Positions 20,731 to 32,383 of a DNA stretch of 64,000 bases are shown one piece after another. The stretch is from Zopfochytrium polystomum (Eukaryota; Chytridiomycota; Chytridiomycetes; Chytridiales; Chytridiaceae), in the NCBI GenBank assembly GCA_025765615.1, contig JAIVFJ010000130.1:1-64000 (forward strand), given 5' to 3'. Both the position numbers and the translations under genes were made by a program. Every line of letters begins with the position of its first letter. The first letter of the stretch is position 1. The notes beneath the pieces were generated by a model, which worked only from the letters and a program-made list of their open reading frames with translations, was not told the origin of the DNA and made no database searches.

Positions 20731-22335
20731 ATGCAGCAGCACCACTTTGGCCTTCCGCCTGAGCGGGGCCTGCCTTCGCTTGGCTTCCATACCCCACACC
20801 ACCGCCAAAAGGCCGATCACCCCCAACCCGTCGCTGCCACAACGCATTTCCGGGACCTCAACAGGAGCTGCAGCAACCAGCAACCCCATCGCCAACAGCT
20901 ATCCCTGCCGCCACCGCGCCCGACCCACGCACTCCAGCGGTTCTCACATGACAACGCCGTCGCCCGCTTCCACCCCTACACGGCCCAGTTCCGCGACGCC
21001 GCGCTGGGCAAGGCTGCTCTCCCTTCTTCCTCCCCGTCAGGTGCCATCCCCACAGCCTCCAATGTCAACGCTACAGCGCAGACGCACTACCGCGGACACT
21101 TTGCATACGAACCGGCACCTGCTGCTGGGCACAACGGCCTCCATCACCGCACGCACCACGAGCTGGAGACGATAGTGAGTCACTCTGCACTCCGAATTGC
21201 GCAACTTCAGCACACAGCTGCCGGCACGCAAGACAAGGGTGTGGGGGCACGGCAGTCGCAAATGTTTGTTTTCCACTCGCACAGCACGTCCGCCCACCGG
21301 TCACCAACGGCTGCCGCTGCAACCCCGACTGCCGTCGACCACCAACCACGCTTCCACCCCATGAACCACCCCATCAACCACCCCATCAACCATCCCATCA
21401 ACCACACAATCAACCCCTCGCCCACAACTGCAACAACCACCACAACCAGTTCCGACACTCCCTCCGGATTCGCACCAACCCACCCAACCCCCTCAACCAC
21501 CACCACCGCGCCATCTATAACAACCACAGCAACCACCACCACACACCCTCACCCGCGTGGCCCCCCGAAATGCCCGCACGGCAAACGCCGCGCCCAATGT
21601 CTCGCCTGCTACGACCTCGGCCAAGGAGGCGGCTCCATCTGCCTCCACCGCCGCCGCCGCGACCTGTGCCCGTACTGCAAAGAAGATCTCCTCCGCCTCC
21701 GCGCCGCCTGCGTCGTCGCCGCCACGCCGGCGTTGTTGGCGCCGCCGAGACGGAGGATACGCGGGCCAAAGACTTACGTGCCGAGACCCCCGCCGCCGCC
21801 GGTGATGCCGCCGTTGATGGGGAGGGCCGGGAGGGCGAGGGGGAGGTCGGGGTCGGCGGCGGCGGGGGTGCTGGTGAGGGGAGGGAACCCGGCGTTCTCG
21901 GTGGACTTTTTGCTGGCGCCGGCGGCCTCGCGGACGCCGCAACCGCCGATATCGTCATCATCGCTCACGGGTTCGTGGCCGCCCTCCGCGCCGGCGGCAT
22001 CGCCCAAGCTCGGCACGGCGACGCCGGCGCTTGTTACGGACGGCGTCGACAGCGAGGCGGGGTCGTTGGCGTCTGCGGCGGCGGCTGCGGCGGAGTTCTA
22101 CGCGCGCGGGGCGTCCATCATCTCCGTCGACTCGGCGCCGTCGGCGGCGGCCGCGTTGCTCCCGTCGCCGTCTGTTTCGCAGAAGTCCGGCGTCGACGGG
22201 TGGTTGCCGCCGGAGCCGCTTACTGAGAGCTCGGGGATAGCAGGCGAGGGCTATTTGAAAGGGAGGATGGAGGATGCGTCCGCTATGCGCTTTGAAGGGT
22301 CGCCGACGCCGGAGATTGAGATCGAGGGGCGGTAG
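20731..22335 (+). CDS. Double-CxH zinc-module family protein, member 7 (subfamily B)
   Basis: A single exon of 534 residues starting MQQHHFGLPPE, the tandem duplicate of member 6. The B-type module is at residues 281-316 with all ligands intact and is identical to that of member 6 over the 36 residues. Then follow IRGPKTYVPRPPPPP, NPAFSVDFLLAP and a C-terminal RFEGSPTPEI. The C-terminal half is almost unchanged while the N-terminal half has diverged strongly by substitutions and indels. It carries a unique four-fold NHPI-type tandem repeat (DNA 21361-21408) just before the module. Conservation of the second half and free drift of the first suggests that function resides from the module onward. 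Confidence 0.85.
   Translation: MQQHHFGLPPERGLPSLGFHTPHHRQKADHPQPVAATTHFRDLNRSCSNQQPHRQQLSLPPPRPTHALQRFSHDNAVARFHPYTAQFRDAALGKAALPSSSPSGAIPTASNVNATAQTHYRGHFAYEPAPAAGHNGLHHRTHHELETIVSHSALRIAQLQHTAAGTQDKGVGARQSQMFVFHSHSTSAHRSPTAAAATPTAVDHQPRFHPMNHPINHPINHPINHTINPSPTTATTTTTSSDTPSGFAPTHPTPSTTTTAPSITTTATTTTHPHPRGPPKCPHGKRRAQCLACYDLGQGGGSICLHRRRRDLCPYCKEDLLRLRAACVVAATPALLAPPRRRIRGPKTYVPRPPPPPVMPPLMGRAGRARGRSGSAAAGVLVRGGNPAFSVDFLLAPAASRTPQPPISSSSLTGSWPPSAPAASPKLGTATPALVTDGVDSEAGSLASAAAAAAEFYARGASIISVDSAPSAAAALLPSPSVSQKSGVDGWLPPEPLTESSGIAGEGYLKGRMEDASAMRFEGSPTPEIEIEGR
21361..21408 (+). repeat. 12-bp coding tandem repeat (Asn-His-Pro-Ile)
   Basis: About four units of AACCACCCCATC within member 7, encoding N-H-P-I repeats. 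The unit is absent from the duplicate gene at 17.7 kb, so it expanded after the duplication. Confidence 0.9.
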
Positions 22336-22400
22336 AGAGAGGGTTCTAATTCGGTGCATCATCGGTTTAATATACATGTGTTGCTGGTCGAATATGCTCT

Positions 22401-24135
22401 CGACCTTCCTATTAGAGAACCCCCATGAAGAAAAGCAATTGGATGAGAAGGAAAATTTTTTGACCATGACGTCAACCTTTTCTTGATAAATGCTGTATGA
22501 ACAAGACGCCGCGCGTACATGTCGCATAGTAGTCCCACGACTTTTCTTGCCCAAGCACCGCTTTAGCTCGCTGGTGGTGTGTCGGGTTTCACTTTCACAA
22601 CACATAACCCAAACCGAAATCCTGTACAAGTTTCCAACTGATAGTCCCGGCGCAATGGGCGATGAAATGCGCGGTCGTGCGTTGTCACATGAATTTCTCA
22701 ATCGGTGGAGAACAGTCCGAAGCCCAGTTATACCCACTCCATATTCTCTTTTTAATTTTATTCAATGTTACGCCTGTGTTTCGTTGTGAACAATACACAA
22801 TCCCTTCTCGCATGCTTTTGAAAAATGAATCAAACATCTCTTGCGCGCGTTCTTGAAAGGCAGCGGAGATAGTGTCCGACACCTAGCGGGAAGCGTCGCG
22901 AGCGATAGAGTAGGCAGCACCGCCGTCGAGCACGTTCGCAGCGCATGGTCCAGACATTTCTGCGTTCACGAGTTTAAGAAGCGCCGGGGACTCGCTGGAG
23001 GCGGCTGCCATGAGAATGTGTCCGCACATCTCGTCGAAAGGTTGGAGCTTCAGGACGCGGAAATTACCTCTCACCACGCTGCTATTTTATACTGTCCAGG
23101 AGGAGAGACACCGCCATAAATTTGAGGATGCTTGGGCCATTTCCCAAAGAGGAAACACACAGGCTCAAAATTCTGCTCTCACCAGATTCCAACAGATTCT
23201 GGTGCGAGAGCTTCGTCCTCGACGCAATGGACCACGCCTCCGTGCGTCAACCACGATGCTTCGAATTTTCGATTTCGATGGGGTCTGCGATGAGGAGGGG
23301 TAGGCGTCTCGGTCCGAGGTCAACTGCGCCCTCCCCAACGCCATCGCGACGGTCCGCAGCGTCGTGAACGCGCGCGCCGCCGAATCCATCTGGGTCCACT
23401 ACGACGGTCTTCCACACTCGTCCACGCGCGTGTGACCGCGATGCGTGAGCGCGAGGTCGAGCTTGATGACGGCCGCGTGGTGGAGTTCTTATCGACAATA
23501 CAAACCATTATTGTTCCACCTGTTTTTCCTCACGGACGGGGATATTGCAGCTGTCGGGGCTGTGCCGAGATATTTATCATGCAGTGGTCAAACAGCATGC
23601 GTTGACGGAACCTTCAGTCCGCTCAATACTGCGGTTTGTCGAAGAAGAAAAGAACAAAAAAGCAAATCCGCGGCTGCCCGGGGGGTAGCACCCAGGTCCG
23701 CGGTGAAGGCTGCGCACGACAGAAAAAACTCGAATCTCTTCGCGCCACAGCCACGCAGCGCCACAAAACAAAAACATTTTTTTGCGCTTTCTACACCAAC
23801 AATGCGCGTTTCCGAAGTCAGGCCCGTGATGCGTTCGAGCTGGCCAGCAGGGCCTGTCGCGCACGGCCCCCTCCCTCCTTTTCCCTCTCAAACATTTGAT
23901 TCCCTGATCCAGTGGAGGAAAGGGGATGGCGCCCCGCCAGCGCACACGGGCCTGTGCGGGTTTGCGTCGGTGGTATCCACGTTTTTTGAGGGACTCCAAG
24001 TGCTGATGCGCTCACAAGCCACAAAAAAAAAAATAAAAAAAAATAAAACTGATCCGCTAAAAAGCACCGTCACCACCACGCTTACCTCAATTCCGAAGAC
24101 GGAAGCGAAAAGAGGAGAAGTAGAAGTGGTAGAAG
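22401..24135. other. Intergenic region with gene remnants
   Basis: About 1.7 kb without an intact gene. A fragment like the F-box/ankyrin gene at 58-60 kb lies on the minus strand near 22.9-23.1 kb. On the plus strand near 23,256 a short frame reads LRIFDFDG before breaking, vaguely HAD-like but too short to call. An A-rich tract lies at about 24,025-24,050. Confidence 0.4.
22883..23077 (-). pseudogene. Fragment resembling the F-box/ankyrin-type gene
   Basis: The minus-strand translation includes VLKLQPFDEM and LDGGAAYSIARD. These parallel LPKLKPLQLL and DADGPLAFSIAC in the gene at 58222-60242, with a similar distance between them. The frame is closed on both sides, so this is at best a decayed fragment; the similarity is weak. 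Confidence 0.35.
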
Positions 24136-25549
24136 ATGAAAATAACCGAGAGCATGCACGGGCCATCCCGTCGCCTAATGGGAACAGCAGCAGCCGTCGC
24201 GGTCACCGCCGGGATCATCCTCTCTTCTAGTTCCCGAGCGAGCGCAGACTTTGTGTAAGCATGAGCCATTCCTTCTCCGCACTAATACTTCTTGTCTGAT
24301 CCAACTACGCAAAACAAACAATACGAACACTACAGCGCTCCCGACTGGGCAGCCCAGGGATTCCCCTCCGGTAAGCCAGTTCCCATCTCTGGCAGCCTGG
24401 CCGGCGAAACGCAGAAAGTTCCCATACCTCCCGTGGTCGATGCGTGGACGAAAGCAGTTGTGGCCATGGCTCCGAACCCGATCCCGAACCTTTCTGTGAA
24501 TGGAGAGCTGGGCGCGCCGGGGTGGGCTTATAATCCGTCGACGGACATCACCAACTGCCCTGAAAATACCTGGGCTATAACGTATGTGGGAAGTTTTTTT
24601 TCTTTCAAAGCCTTGAAAGTTGCCATTTTGGCCAAAAAGAGTTAACGTTAATGGCTGTTTTACTGTTGTTTTAGGTACGACGACGGACCCGGCGACTTGA
24701 CGCAGCAGTACCTCAAGCTACTCGCTGACAATAAAGCAACTGGCACATTCTTCACAATCGGAGCAAACGTTGTGAACAAGGCGCAGTGGGCAAACAACTT
24801 GCAGTTGGCGTACAACGCTGGGCACCAGATTGCTCTTCACACCTGGTCAGTTGGTATTGTTTCGAGCTAAGGCAATTGAAACTGCTTGGACTATTCGCAG
24901 GACCCACCGTCGCCTCACCAACGAAACCACCGAGCAAATCATCGCCGAGCTCGTCTGGAACGCCCTCGCCGTCAAACAAGTCATCGGCAAAGTCCCTCGC
25001 TACATGCGACCTCCTTACGGCGACACGGACGACCGTGTCCGCGCGATCCTCGCCGCCTTTGGCTTCAGGCAAGTCATCTGGAACGTCCTCACCAACGACA
25101 CGGCCATCCCCGCCGGCGACACGGGCACGTGGAAGGTCGCGGACGCTGTCAAGCTCATCAACAACACGATCAAGCTCGGCCCCGACGCGACCGGGCTGGG
25201 GTACCTGCCTCACACGGGCGGGTACATTTCGCTTGAGCACGAGCTGACAGCCGAGGAGTTTACCGTCGCGCAGAAGGTGATCGCGCTCGTGGCGGGGAAC
25301 AAGTACAAGTTTGCGACTGTCGCGATGTGCGACGCCAGGTCCGACACGGACGCGGATCGGTACATGACCGACGCGGACCCGTTCCTCAAGTTTTTGAACG
25401 GCGTCAAGATTCCGGTGGACCGGAGCGGAGGATCGAGCGGGACGGCGGGGACGAATGCAAAGTCCGCGGGGCTCGCGCGTGGAAGGTTTGCGGGGCTGGT
25501 TGCGGCCATTCTCGCTGCTGGCGTCGCCTGTTTTGTTGCGTTTGTTTGA
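24136..25549 (+). CDS. Chitin deacetylase (CE4), GPI-anchored type, copy 1
   Basis: Four exons: 24136-24254, 24336-24581, 24675-24845, 24901-25549. The product should remove N-acetyl groups from chitin at the cell surface. An N-terminal hydrophobic segment (AVAVTAGIIL) serves as signal peptide. The NodB motifs are all visible: TYDDGPG (base and metal Asp), HTWTHRRLT (H-x3-H metal site, split by intron 3 inside the Trp codon), RYMRPPYGD (motif 3), QVIWNVLTND (motif 4) and ISLEHEL (motif 5). The C-terminus has a Ser/Gly linker and a hydrophobic tail (about 19 residues) typical of a GPI signal. The next gene is a tandem paralogue with the same intron positions. Confidence 0.9.
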
Positions 25550-26141
25550 ATTGTTGTAGCACTTTTAGTAGTAAGAGCATTATGCTTGTTGTTTTGTTTA
25601 GCCATGTTGCAGAAGACTTGAATATATTAAAATTCTATGTGCAGTCCATTCATTGTGACGGTCGCTGAAAACATGTTTCTGGTTTTCGCATCGCAAAGTC
25701 TTGTTGAATATATCAATTATCGGCAGAAGTTTTTTTCGCAAGCTGATCGATCGTCAGTGAAGAAAGGCGAGGCGTGTGTGGGACGATGACGATGATTTGC
25801 CGCTGTCGGCGGGACTCCGGAACGGTTTGCCCGATCCGGTTGGCTGCGGGGTGGCCCCTTTTTGCCTGTTTTGGATAGCGAGCGGCTCGGTGACTGTGGC
25901 GGGGGCGAGAGCCAAATTAAAGAAACAAACAAGGCAAAACCAGCCACAGCCCTTCGAATCCCCGTTCAGAGAGAGCATGAGAGTGGGACAGAGACAGAGA
26001 CTTCGGCTCTTCGTCGTCTTATCAGCATCAGCTCCAGGCTCCCGCAGACAGTACACGCAACATGTAAATAATAAATAAATAACACCCCCGGAACGTTTGG
26101 AACGTTCGCGTCCCCCCGACGGTACCGTCCCCGGAGAGCAT
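25550..26141. other. Intergenic spacer between chitin deacetylase copies
   Basis: No gene is supported. The start of this stretch is AT-rich 3' flank and the end is the promoter of the second copy. Confidence 0.4.
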
Positions 26142-27618
26142 ATGCATCCATCACCTGCCCTTCTTCTTCGCTTCCCGGTGGCCGCCGTGCTGGCCCTTGC
26201 AGCGTTGGCTCAGCCTCAGCCCTCCAGGGCCGACTTCGTGTGGGTTTGGTTTGGGCGAGGAAGCAAACTGCCACATTGTTAGATCGCACTGACATACTGC
26301 TCGTCCTCGAACGATACCTTTCCCCTCTCCAGCCCCCCAGACTGGACGGCCCTCGGGTTTCCCTCCGGGAAGCCGGTTCCCATCACCGGCAGCTTGGCCG
26401 GCGACCTTTTCAAGGTGCCGATCCCGCCCGTCGCCGATTCCTGGACCAACGCGATCGTGGCGTTGGCGCCGAGTCCGATCCCAGACATTCCGGTGAACGG
26501 AGAGCTCGGGGCACCCGGATGGTCGGGCTACAACCCCAAAACGGACATAACAAACTGCCCATCGAACACTTGGGCAATTTCGTGAGTTCGGTATTTCCGG
26601 TCTATCGCTCAACAGCAAACAGTCTTCTAAGAAAGCGCCCGCATTCCCCGCAAATCCCTGGGTGCAGATATGACGACGGACCCGGTGACTTGACCCAGGA
26701 GTATCTCAAACTCCTCTCTGATCACAACGTGACGGGCACCTTCTTCACCATCGGAGCAAACGTTGTCAATAAGCCCCAGTGGGCGAGCAACCTAATGGCA
26801 ACGTACAACGCGGGTCACCAAATCGGCCTCCACACCTGGTCAGACATCCTCATTTCCACAGTTTACCATTCCTTAACCTGAATTCTTTCAGGACCCACCG
26901 CCGCCTGACGAACGAAACCACCGAACAAATCATCGCCGAATTCGTCTGGAACGCCCTCGCCGTCAAACAAGTCATCGGCAAAGTCCCTCGCTACATGCGA
27001 CCTCCTTACGGCGACACGGACAACCGCCTCCGCGCGATCCTCGCCGCCTTTGGCTTCAAGCAAGTCATCTGGAACGTCCTCACCAACGACACGGCCATCC
27101 CCGCCGGCGATACGGGCACGTGGAAGATCGCGGACGCCGTCAAGCTCATCAACAACACGATCAAGTACGGCAACGTGGCGACCCAGCTGACGTTCCTGCC
27201 GAACACGGGAGGTTACATTTCGCTCGAGCACGAGCTGACAGCCGAGGAGTTTGAGGTCGCGCAGCAGGTGATGGGGCTCGTGGTCGGCAACCAGTACAAG
27301 TTTGCGACGGTCGCGATGTGCAACGCTGGCGTTGACACGGACGCGGAGAGGTACATGAGCGACTCGGACCCGTTCGTCAAGTTTCTGAAGACCGTTCAGT
27401 TTCCGATCGATCCCAGCTTGTTTAAAGCCGCGCCGAGCAGTACGTCGGCGGCTAGCTCCGGGGTAACACCGACGGCGGCGACGACGGCGGCGACGGCAAG
27501 CTCGTCGTCGAAGTCGGCCGCTGTGGCCTTGGGCAAGTCTGTGCTGATCCTCTTGGCCTCAGGAATGGCTCTTTGTCTCGGTTTTCTGGTGTCTCTTACT
27601 TTGCTTTCTGTGTGGTAG
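26142..27618 (+). CDS. Chitin deacetylase (CE4), GPI-anchored type, copy 2
   Basis: Four exons: 26142-26240, 26333-26581, 26668-26838, 26892-27618, with splice sites at the same codons and phases as in the upstream copy. The signal peptide is Leu/Ala-rich. The catalytic motifs are present: SYDDGPG, HTWTHRRLT (again split by the third intron), RYMRPPYGD, QVIWNV and ISLEHEL. The C-terminal region is Ser/Thr/Ala-rich, then about 25 hydrophobic residues ending LLSVW, consistent with GPI anchoring. The catalytic domains of the two copies are very similar, while signal peptide, linker and tail differ, as expected for a fairly old tandem duplication under selection on the enzyme part. Confidence 0.9.
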
Positions 27619-28930
27619 AGACTTGTTACCGGAAATCGTCTATGCTCTTACGGGACACGAACCATTTACTTTTTTGATTTGTGTTTTTCTTGTCCGGGTT
27701 CTCGATCGTCAAACAGACTCTGTTCTATGTATTTCGAGCTTCTGTTGCAAATGGCGGCATTTTTCGTTTGGTTCATGCGGGCCTCATTTTTTTAATACCC
27801 CTCAAAGACCCAGAGGCCGAGTACAAACCATCGGAGTGATACATCAGCTGCCAACCAGACGAAAAACAACATTTTCTAAGTTTACGCTGAGTAAGGGAGA
27901 TCGATATTTTCAAAAAGGGTGGAAGCGACCCGATGCGACGATTGCCTTTCCTGACATTCATTGGGCGGAAGGTGTTGTTGGTGTTGTGCACTTTGGGTTG
28001 CAGATGACGCAGGCAGCGGCTGAATCCACCAGCCAATTAGTTTAAGCCGCCGCAGTCGGAAAGTGTTCCAAAATGCCGCTGCGAACAGTGGCACGGCGGT
28101 AATCGGGCGGCCGCGGCGATGAGTGTGCCGTTCCTGCACCTGCGGAGATGGATGGACTCACTTTTTTTCAGACAAGCAACTGTGACACAGCCCACGGACG
28201 ACTCCTGGGACTCTTTGCGTGGGAGGCGATGGAAGGCTTTCATAGACGGAGCTGGGTGAAACAGCGCGCGACTGGGATCTTTGTTTTCGATGTTGAGAAA
28301 ATAGGGTAGTATAAGTTTTTGGATTAAGCAATCAGCAAGAATACTATGAAAATAGGTGACCTAAACTTTGACCGCAAGCAATACCCTGGAATACATCGCA
28401 GCTCCTCTCGCGTTGGTCCAGTCGGCCAGCCACCGTAGATGCGGTCGTGCTCCCCAGACGAACACCCCGCCAAGGTCATGAGTTTTGTTCGTACGATGGT
28501 CAGCAGCATGAATTGGAATCTACTGAAAAAGAAAATTCCTTTGGGCGGAAGCGGCGGATCGAGTGGCGGATCCCGACCGTGGCGGGATCCACACACGAAA
28601 TCATCGCTGCTGACAAGGACAGCGCAGCGACACTTCCGTTTCCGCTCCAACCCCACCATCACCCACGATAATATTTAACAGTAACAATGCGCAAAGCATG
28701 TAACGCATGCAAAACCCATCCCAGCGCCCGACCCGACCCGACTATTCCCTTTTGCAGCCGACAGGCTCTAGACTCGAAGCCGACCAAAAACAGCGAGAAC
28801 AGAAACAGAAAAATCAGAAAATAAAACTTTAGCTTCCCCAGCCCTCCTGATATCTTCCAAAGGGTGCTCCTTCCATCCAAACGCCCGTCGTCCCCTACCC
28901 ATCTCCTCCCCTCATACGTTCTGTATTAAA
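27619..28930. other. Intergenic region, no supported gene
   Basis: About 1.3 kb; short frames on both strands have no recognisable product. It should contain the promoter of the transporter that starts at 28931. Confidence 0.4.
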
Positions 28931-30995
28931 ATGACCACTGAGGAGAGGAAGGACTCACCGACGCCGGCATCGTCGGCGCCGGCGGTCACAAAGGGCCAGA
29001 TGCCGGACTGGGCAACGGCCCCCGACATCCACGCTGGTGATGAACCCACCTCCGCCGAGTCAGCCGAGTCCAAGGAGGGATTCAAAGGCGTCGAGGGCGT
29101 CGTCATCGACCCCGTCGAGCCCGCCGAGCCGCAGCCCACCACGATCGTCCCTGGAATGTCCAACCTCCAGTTCTACCTCATCTTTGTTGGTTTAAACGTC
29201 GCTGTGTTCCTCGCAGCGTTGGATCAGGTACTGCGCATCCCGCCGTGCACAGCTCTATTTCCCTGATAGTTGCAACCTCCCTTACCCCCATCCCCCTTTT
29301 TCTCCTAAGACCATCGTCTCCGTTGCGCTGCAAGCCATTGCCACCGAATTCACCGCACAAGACCAAGTGGCATGGGTCGCCACCGCCTACCTCCTCACCT
29401 CCACCGCCTTTATTCCGTCGTACGGTCAACTCGCCGACATCTTTGGCCGTAAATCCGTGTTCTTGTTTGCCATTATGATTTTCGAAGTCGGGAGCGCAAT
29501 GTGCGGTGTGGCCACCAGCATGCCTGTGAGGGAGTTTCCGTTCCTCCGCCTCCACTTTCCAAATAAGCTCACCGTGTTCTGGTTCCCTTTCAGTTCCTGA
29601 TCGTCGCCCGTGCTGTCGCCGGCCTCGGTGGTGGAGGAATCTTCTCTCTCGTCATCATTATCATTGCCGATTTGGTGCCGATTCGCAATCGTGCAAAGTG
29701 GACCGGAGTCATTGGTGCTGGATACGGTCTGGCATCTGTTGCTGGTAATACGAATGGTGGTCCGACATCACGCGGCCTTCACTGATAGCGTCGTCTCGAA
29801 TATAGGCCCTCTGCTTGGCGGTGCCTTTGTCGATCACGTGTCCTGGCGCTGGGTCTTCTACATCAACCTCCCTCTCGGTGCTTTGGCAGTAGTTGCCATC
29901 GTTTTCTTCCTCAACATCAAGACCATCAAGTCCGAAAACATGCTGGAGGACCTCGCCAAGATCGACTGGATCGGCTCTTTTGTTCTCATGGTCGCAGTCA
30001 TCTGCCTCCTCATTCCACTCCAAGGCGGCGGCACACAGTACGCGTGGAACTCCCCCATCGTGATTTCCTTGTTCGTTGTTGGCGGCGTCTTTTTGGCCGT
30101 GTTTGTGTTCGTCGAGATGAAAATTGCAGCAAGACCGATCGTGCCTCCTCGTCTTTTCAACGACAGCAAGGTCGTGGCCACTTTTTTGACGGCCGCCTTT
30201 TTCGGCGCTGCATTCTTTGGCCTGATCTTTTACGTGCCGCAGTGGTTCCAGGTTGTCAAGGGCGGTGAGTGATCCCTGTGCTGAACGCTTATCCTGTGAA
30301 ACGGGTGCCTTACTCCCATGGTCATTGAAAATACCATCATTTCTTTAGACTCGGCAACGTCCGCTGGTATTCGCACTTTACCGCTCATCATTGCCCTAGT
30401 CCTCTGCTCCGTCGGAACCGGCATGGTCTCCAGCGCCACCGGCCTGGCGTGGGGTTTCATCCCCGCCGGCAGCGTCATCACCAGCCTCGCGGCGGTGCTG
30501 ATCGGCCAGCTCACCGAGAACAGCAAAGCCTGGGAGCAAGTGATCTACATCCTGATCGGCGGCATCGGCGCCGGCACGACCCTCCAAATGATCATCCTCG
30601 TCGGCCAGTTCACCGTCCCCGAAGACCTCCTCTCCACCATGACCTCCCTCATCACATTTTTCCAAACCATCGGCGCCGTGCTCGGCCTCACCGCCGTCTC
30701 CGTCGCGTTCAACCAGGCGCTGCCGACGAACGTGGCACGGAGCGTCGCCGACGCGAACGCGACGCTGCACTTTTCGGTGCCGGGAGTCGACCTAGATTTG
30801 CTGCTCAAGGCGCCGTCGCTGATCCGCGTCGCGCTGCCGGAAGAGGAGTGGCCGCCTGTCATACACGGGTTTGTCGTGACGCTGCAGTTGGTGTTTCGTA
30901 TTCTGATTCCATTCGCAGCCGCGTCGGCGCTGAGCTCGTTGTTCATGAAAAGGGAGCGGTTGCCATCTGGAGTCGAGAGGCCGTTGGCGTTCTGA
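28931..30995 (+). CDS. MFS transporter, DHA2 (14-TM) drug:H+ antiporter family
   Basis: Five exons: 28931-29227, 29310-29525, 29594-29744, 29806-30264, 30349-30995 (589 residues). A hydrophilic, acidic N-terminus of about 75 residues precedes the first membrane helix ([19 protein letters not shown]). Family marks are the LDQTIV start of the transport domain, motif [12 protein letters not shown], the glycine-rich AVAGLGGGG segment and the motif C region [11 protein letters not shown] followed by [11 protein letters not shown]. The number and spacing of hydrophobic segments fit 14 helices. Such proteins export toxic compounds or secondary metabolites across the plasma membrane. The substrate cannot be told; no biosynthetic cluster is adjacent. 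Confidence 0.9.
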
Positions 30996-31877
30996 TGTGG
31001 GGAGAAGTTAAGGGGTTGGGATTTGGGGGGTTGAGTTTTTGTTGTTCCGTTTTTGAGATTGTGTTTCGATTGCTTTTATTGCTTTTTTACTCCCGATGCT
31101 GCCATTGCACCTGTACCACTTGTGTGACAGTTTGTGCGAGTCTTTTCGTCCTGTTGTGTCTATTTCTGTTCGTTGAGTCACCCGGTCTGCCATCCGCCGC
31201 CCAGACGAAGCCACCACCGCCATCTCGTAGTCCGCAATTACCCAAACTCCCTCTCCTTTCCGACCGAGCTTGGATGTCAAAGCGGAACACGACACGGGAA
31301 TCACCCGTAACTGTGGACTACGAACTTCACTCAACCCGTGGTCAGCTGACCGCAGAGTACAGCAAGCAAGAGATTCCGTGTGCATGTTCGCCGTTATCCT
31401 CTAAGTTCGACAGAAAGATGGGAAACGGGCAACAGCAAACCAAGGGCACTCAGAAAGTGTGAGCCATCTCCTGGACTGTCATTTGTAAACAAAAGGTACT
31501 AGCTACATGGGGGAGGGGGGGGCGGTTGGCACGCCTACCGGATTGAAAGCGCTTACCGGGAGAGCGTTCAGCAAAGGTGGAGGCAGGCAAGGGGCAAGAG
31601 TGCGGCGGTGACGGCAATGAATCGCATTTCTGTTTGCGGGGGCTGGTGAGACGCAAAGAACTTTCTTTGAGGCGTTCTTTCCAATTCTTTCTAGCGTGTG
31701 ACTGGCTGAATGGCAACTCTGGTCCATGCGGGCTTGATCAGCCGCAGCCATCGCGCAGCGAAGACAGTCAGTTCACGAGGTGGAATCTATTTGGGTCCGT
31801 ATTAATTTTTGGTGTGAATCTGAATATTCCTGCCGTGCAAGCATTGGAGGCGATGCAAACTGTCTTCATCTCGCAGC

Positions 31878-31902
31878 GTGTGTGTGTGTGTGTGTGTGTG
31901 TG
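31878..31902. repeat. (TG)n microsatellite
   Basis: About twelve uninterrupted TG units. Confidence 0.9.
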
Positions 31903-32275
31903 CGAAATGCCGATTATTCACCAAAATCTATGCGCGCCGCCACCGATTGAAAGAGGGGGACGCCCACCCGCTCGAACGACGGGGGAGCACAATGTAAATA
32001 TTTACACGAAACAAGCGGCAATCACACCAAGACACTTACCGTGTTTTTTGCCATAATAGGCAATCTGTCTTCTTATGGGCACGCGGTGCGGAGCGTGCCA
32101 GCCACATAGAGGTTGTCTCAGCCCGCGGTCGCTTGGACATGCCGAGATTCCCATCATTATCATCTCGCGCCCCTTCGCTGCACTGGCACCCAGGCAGTGC
32201 TCGCCTCGCGCAAACATTTTGGCCAGCGGGCTGTCTTCATTGTGGGACAGGTCCGCTCTAGTCCCTCTTGGAAAT

Positions 32276-32285
32276 AGTATTTAAA
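32276..32285 (+). promoter_or_regulatory. TATA-like element of the small peptide gene
   Basis: TAGTATTTAAAAGGG lies about 100 bp before the ATG at 32384, the usual place for a TATA box with a short leader. Few other genes in the window show such a clear element. Confidence 0.5.
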
Positions 32286-32383
32286 AGGGGCGCGCCGCGG
32301 CCAGAACAAATTTCACAACAAAGCAAAAAAAAAAAAGAAAACAAGCCGCCGTAAACCCCCGCCTCATCTCTCAAACAATCAAC

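Larger units (their letters stand above)
19880..22400 (+). repeat. Segmental duplication, right copy
   Basis: Second copy of the segment at 16,545-19,335, in the same orientation and therefore tandem, separated by about 0.5 kb of unrelated sequence. It includes the upstream CAGAC-rich leader, the gene at 20731-22335 and the CGGTTTAATATACAT 3' flank. Confidence 0.8.
30996..32383. other. Intergenic region with TG microsatellite
   Basis: No gene is supported in 1.4 kb. It holds a (TG)n tract at 31878-31902 and, at its end, the promoter of the small secreted peptide gene. Confidence 0.4.

Noticed and set aside
23256..23303. HAD-like LRIFDFDG peptide on the plus strand
   Set aside because: Only about eight residues fit and the frame closes soon after; a chance match is likely.
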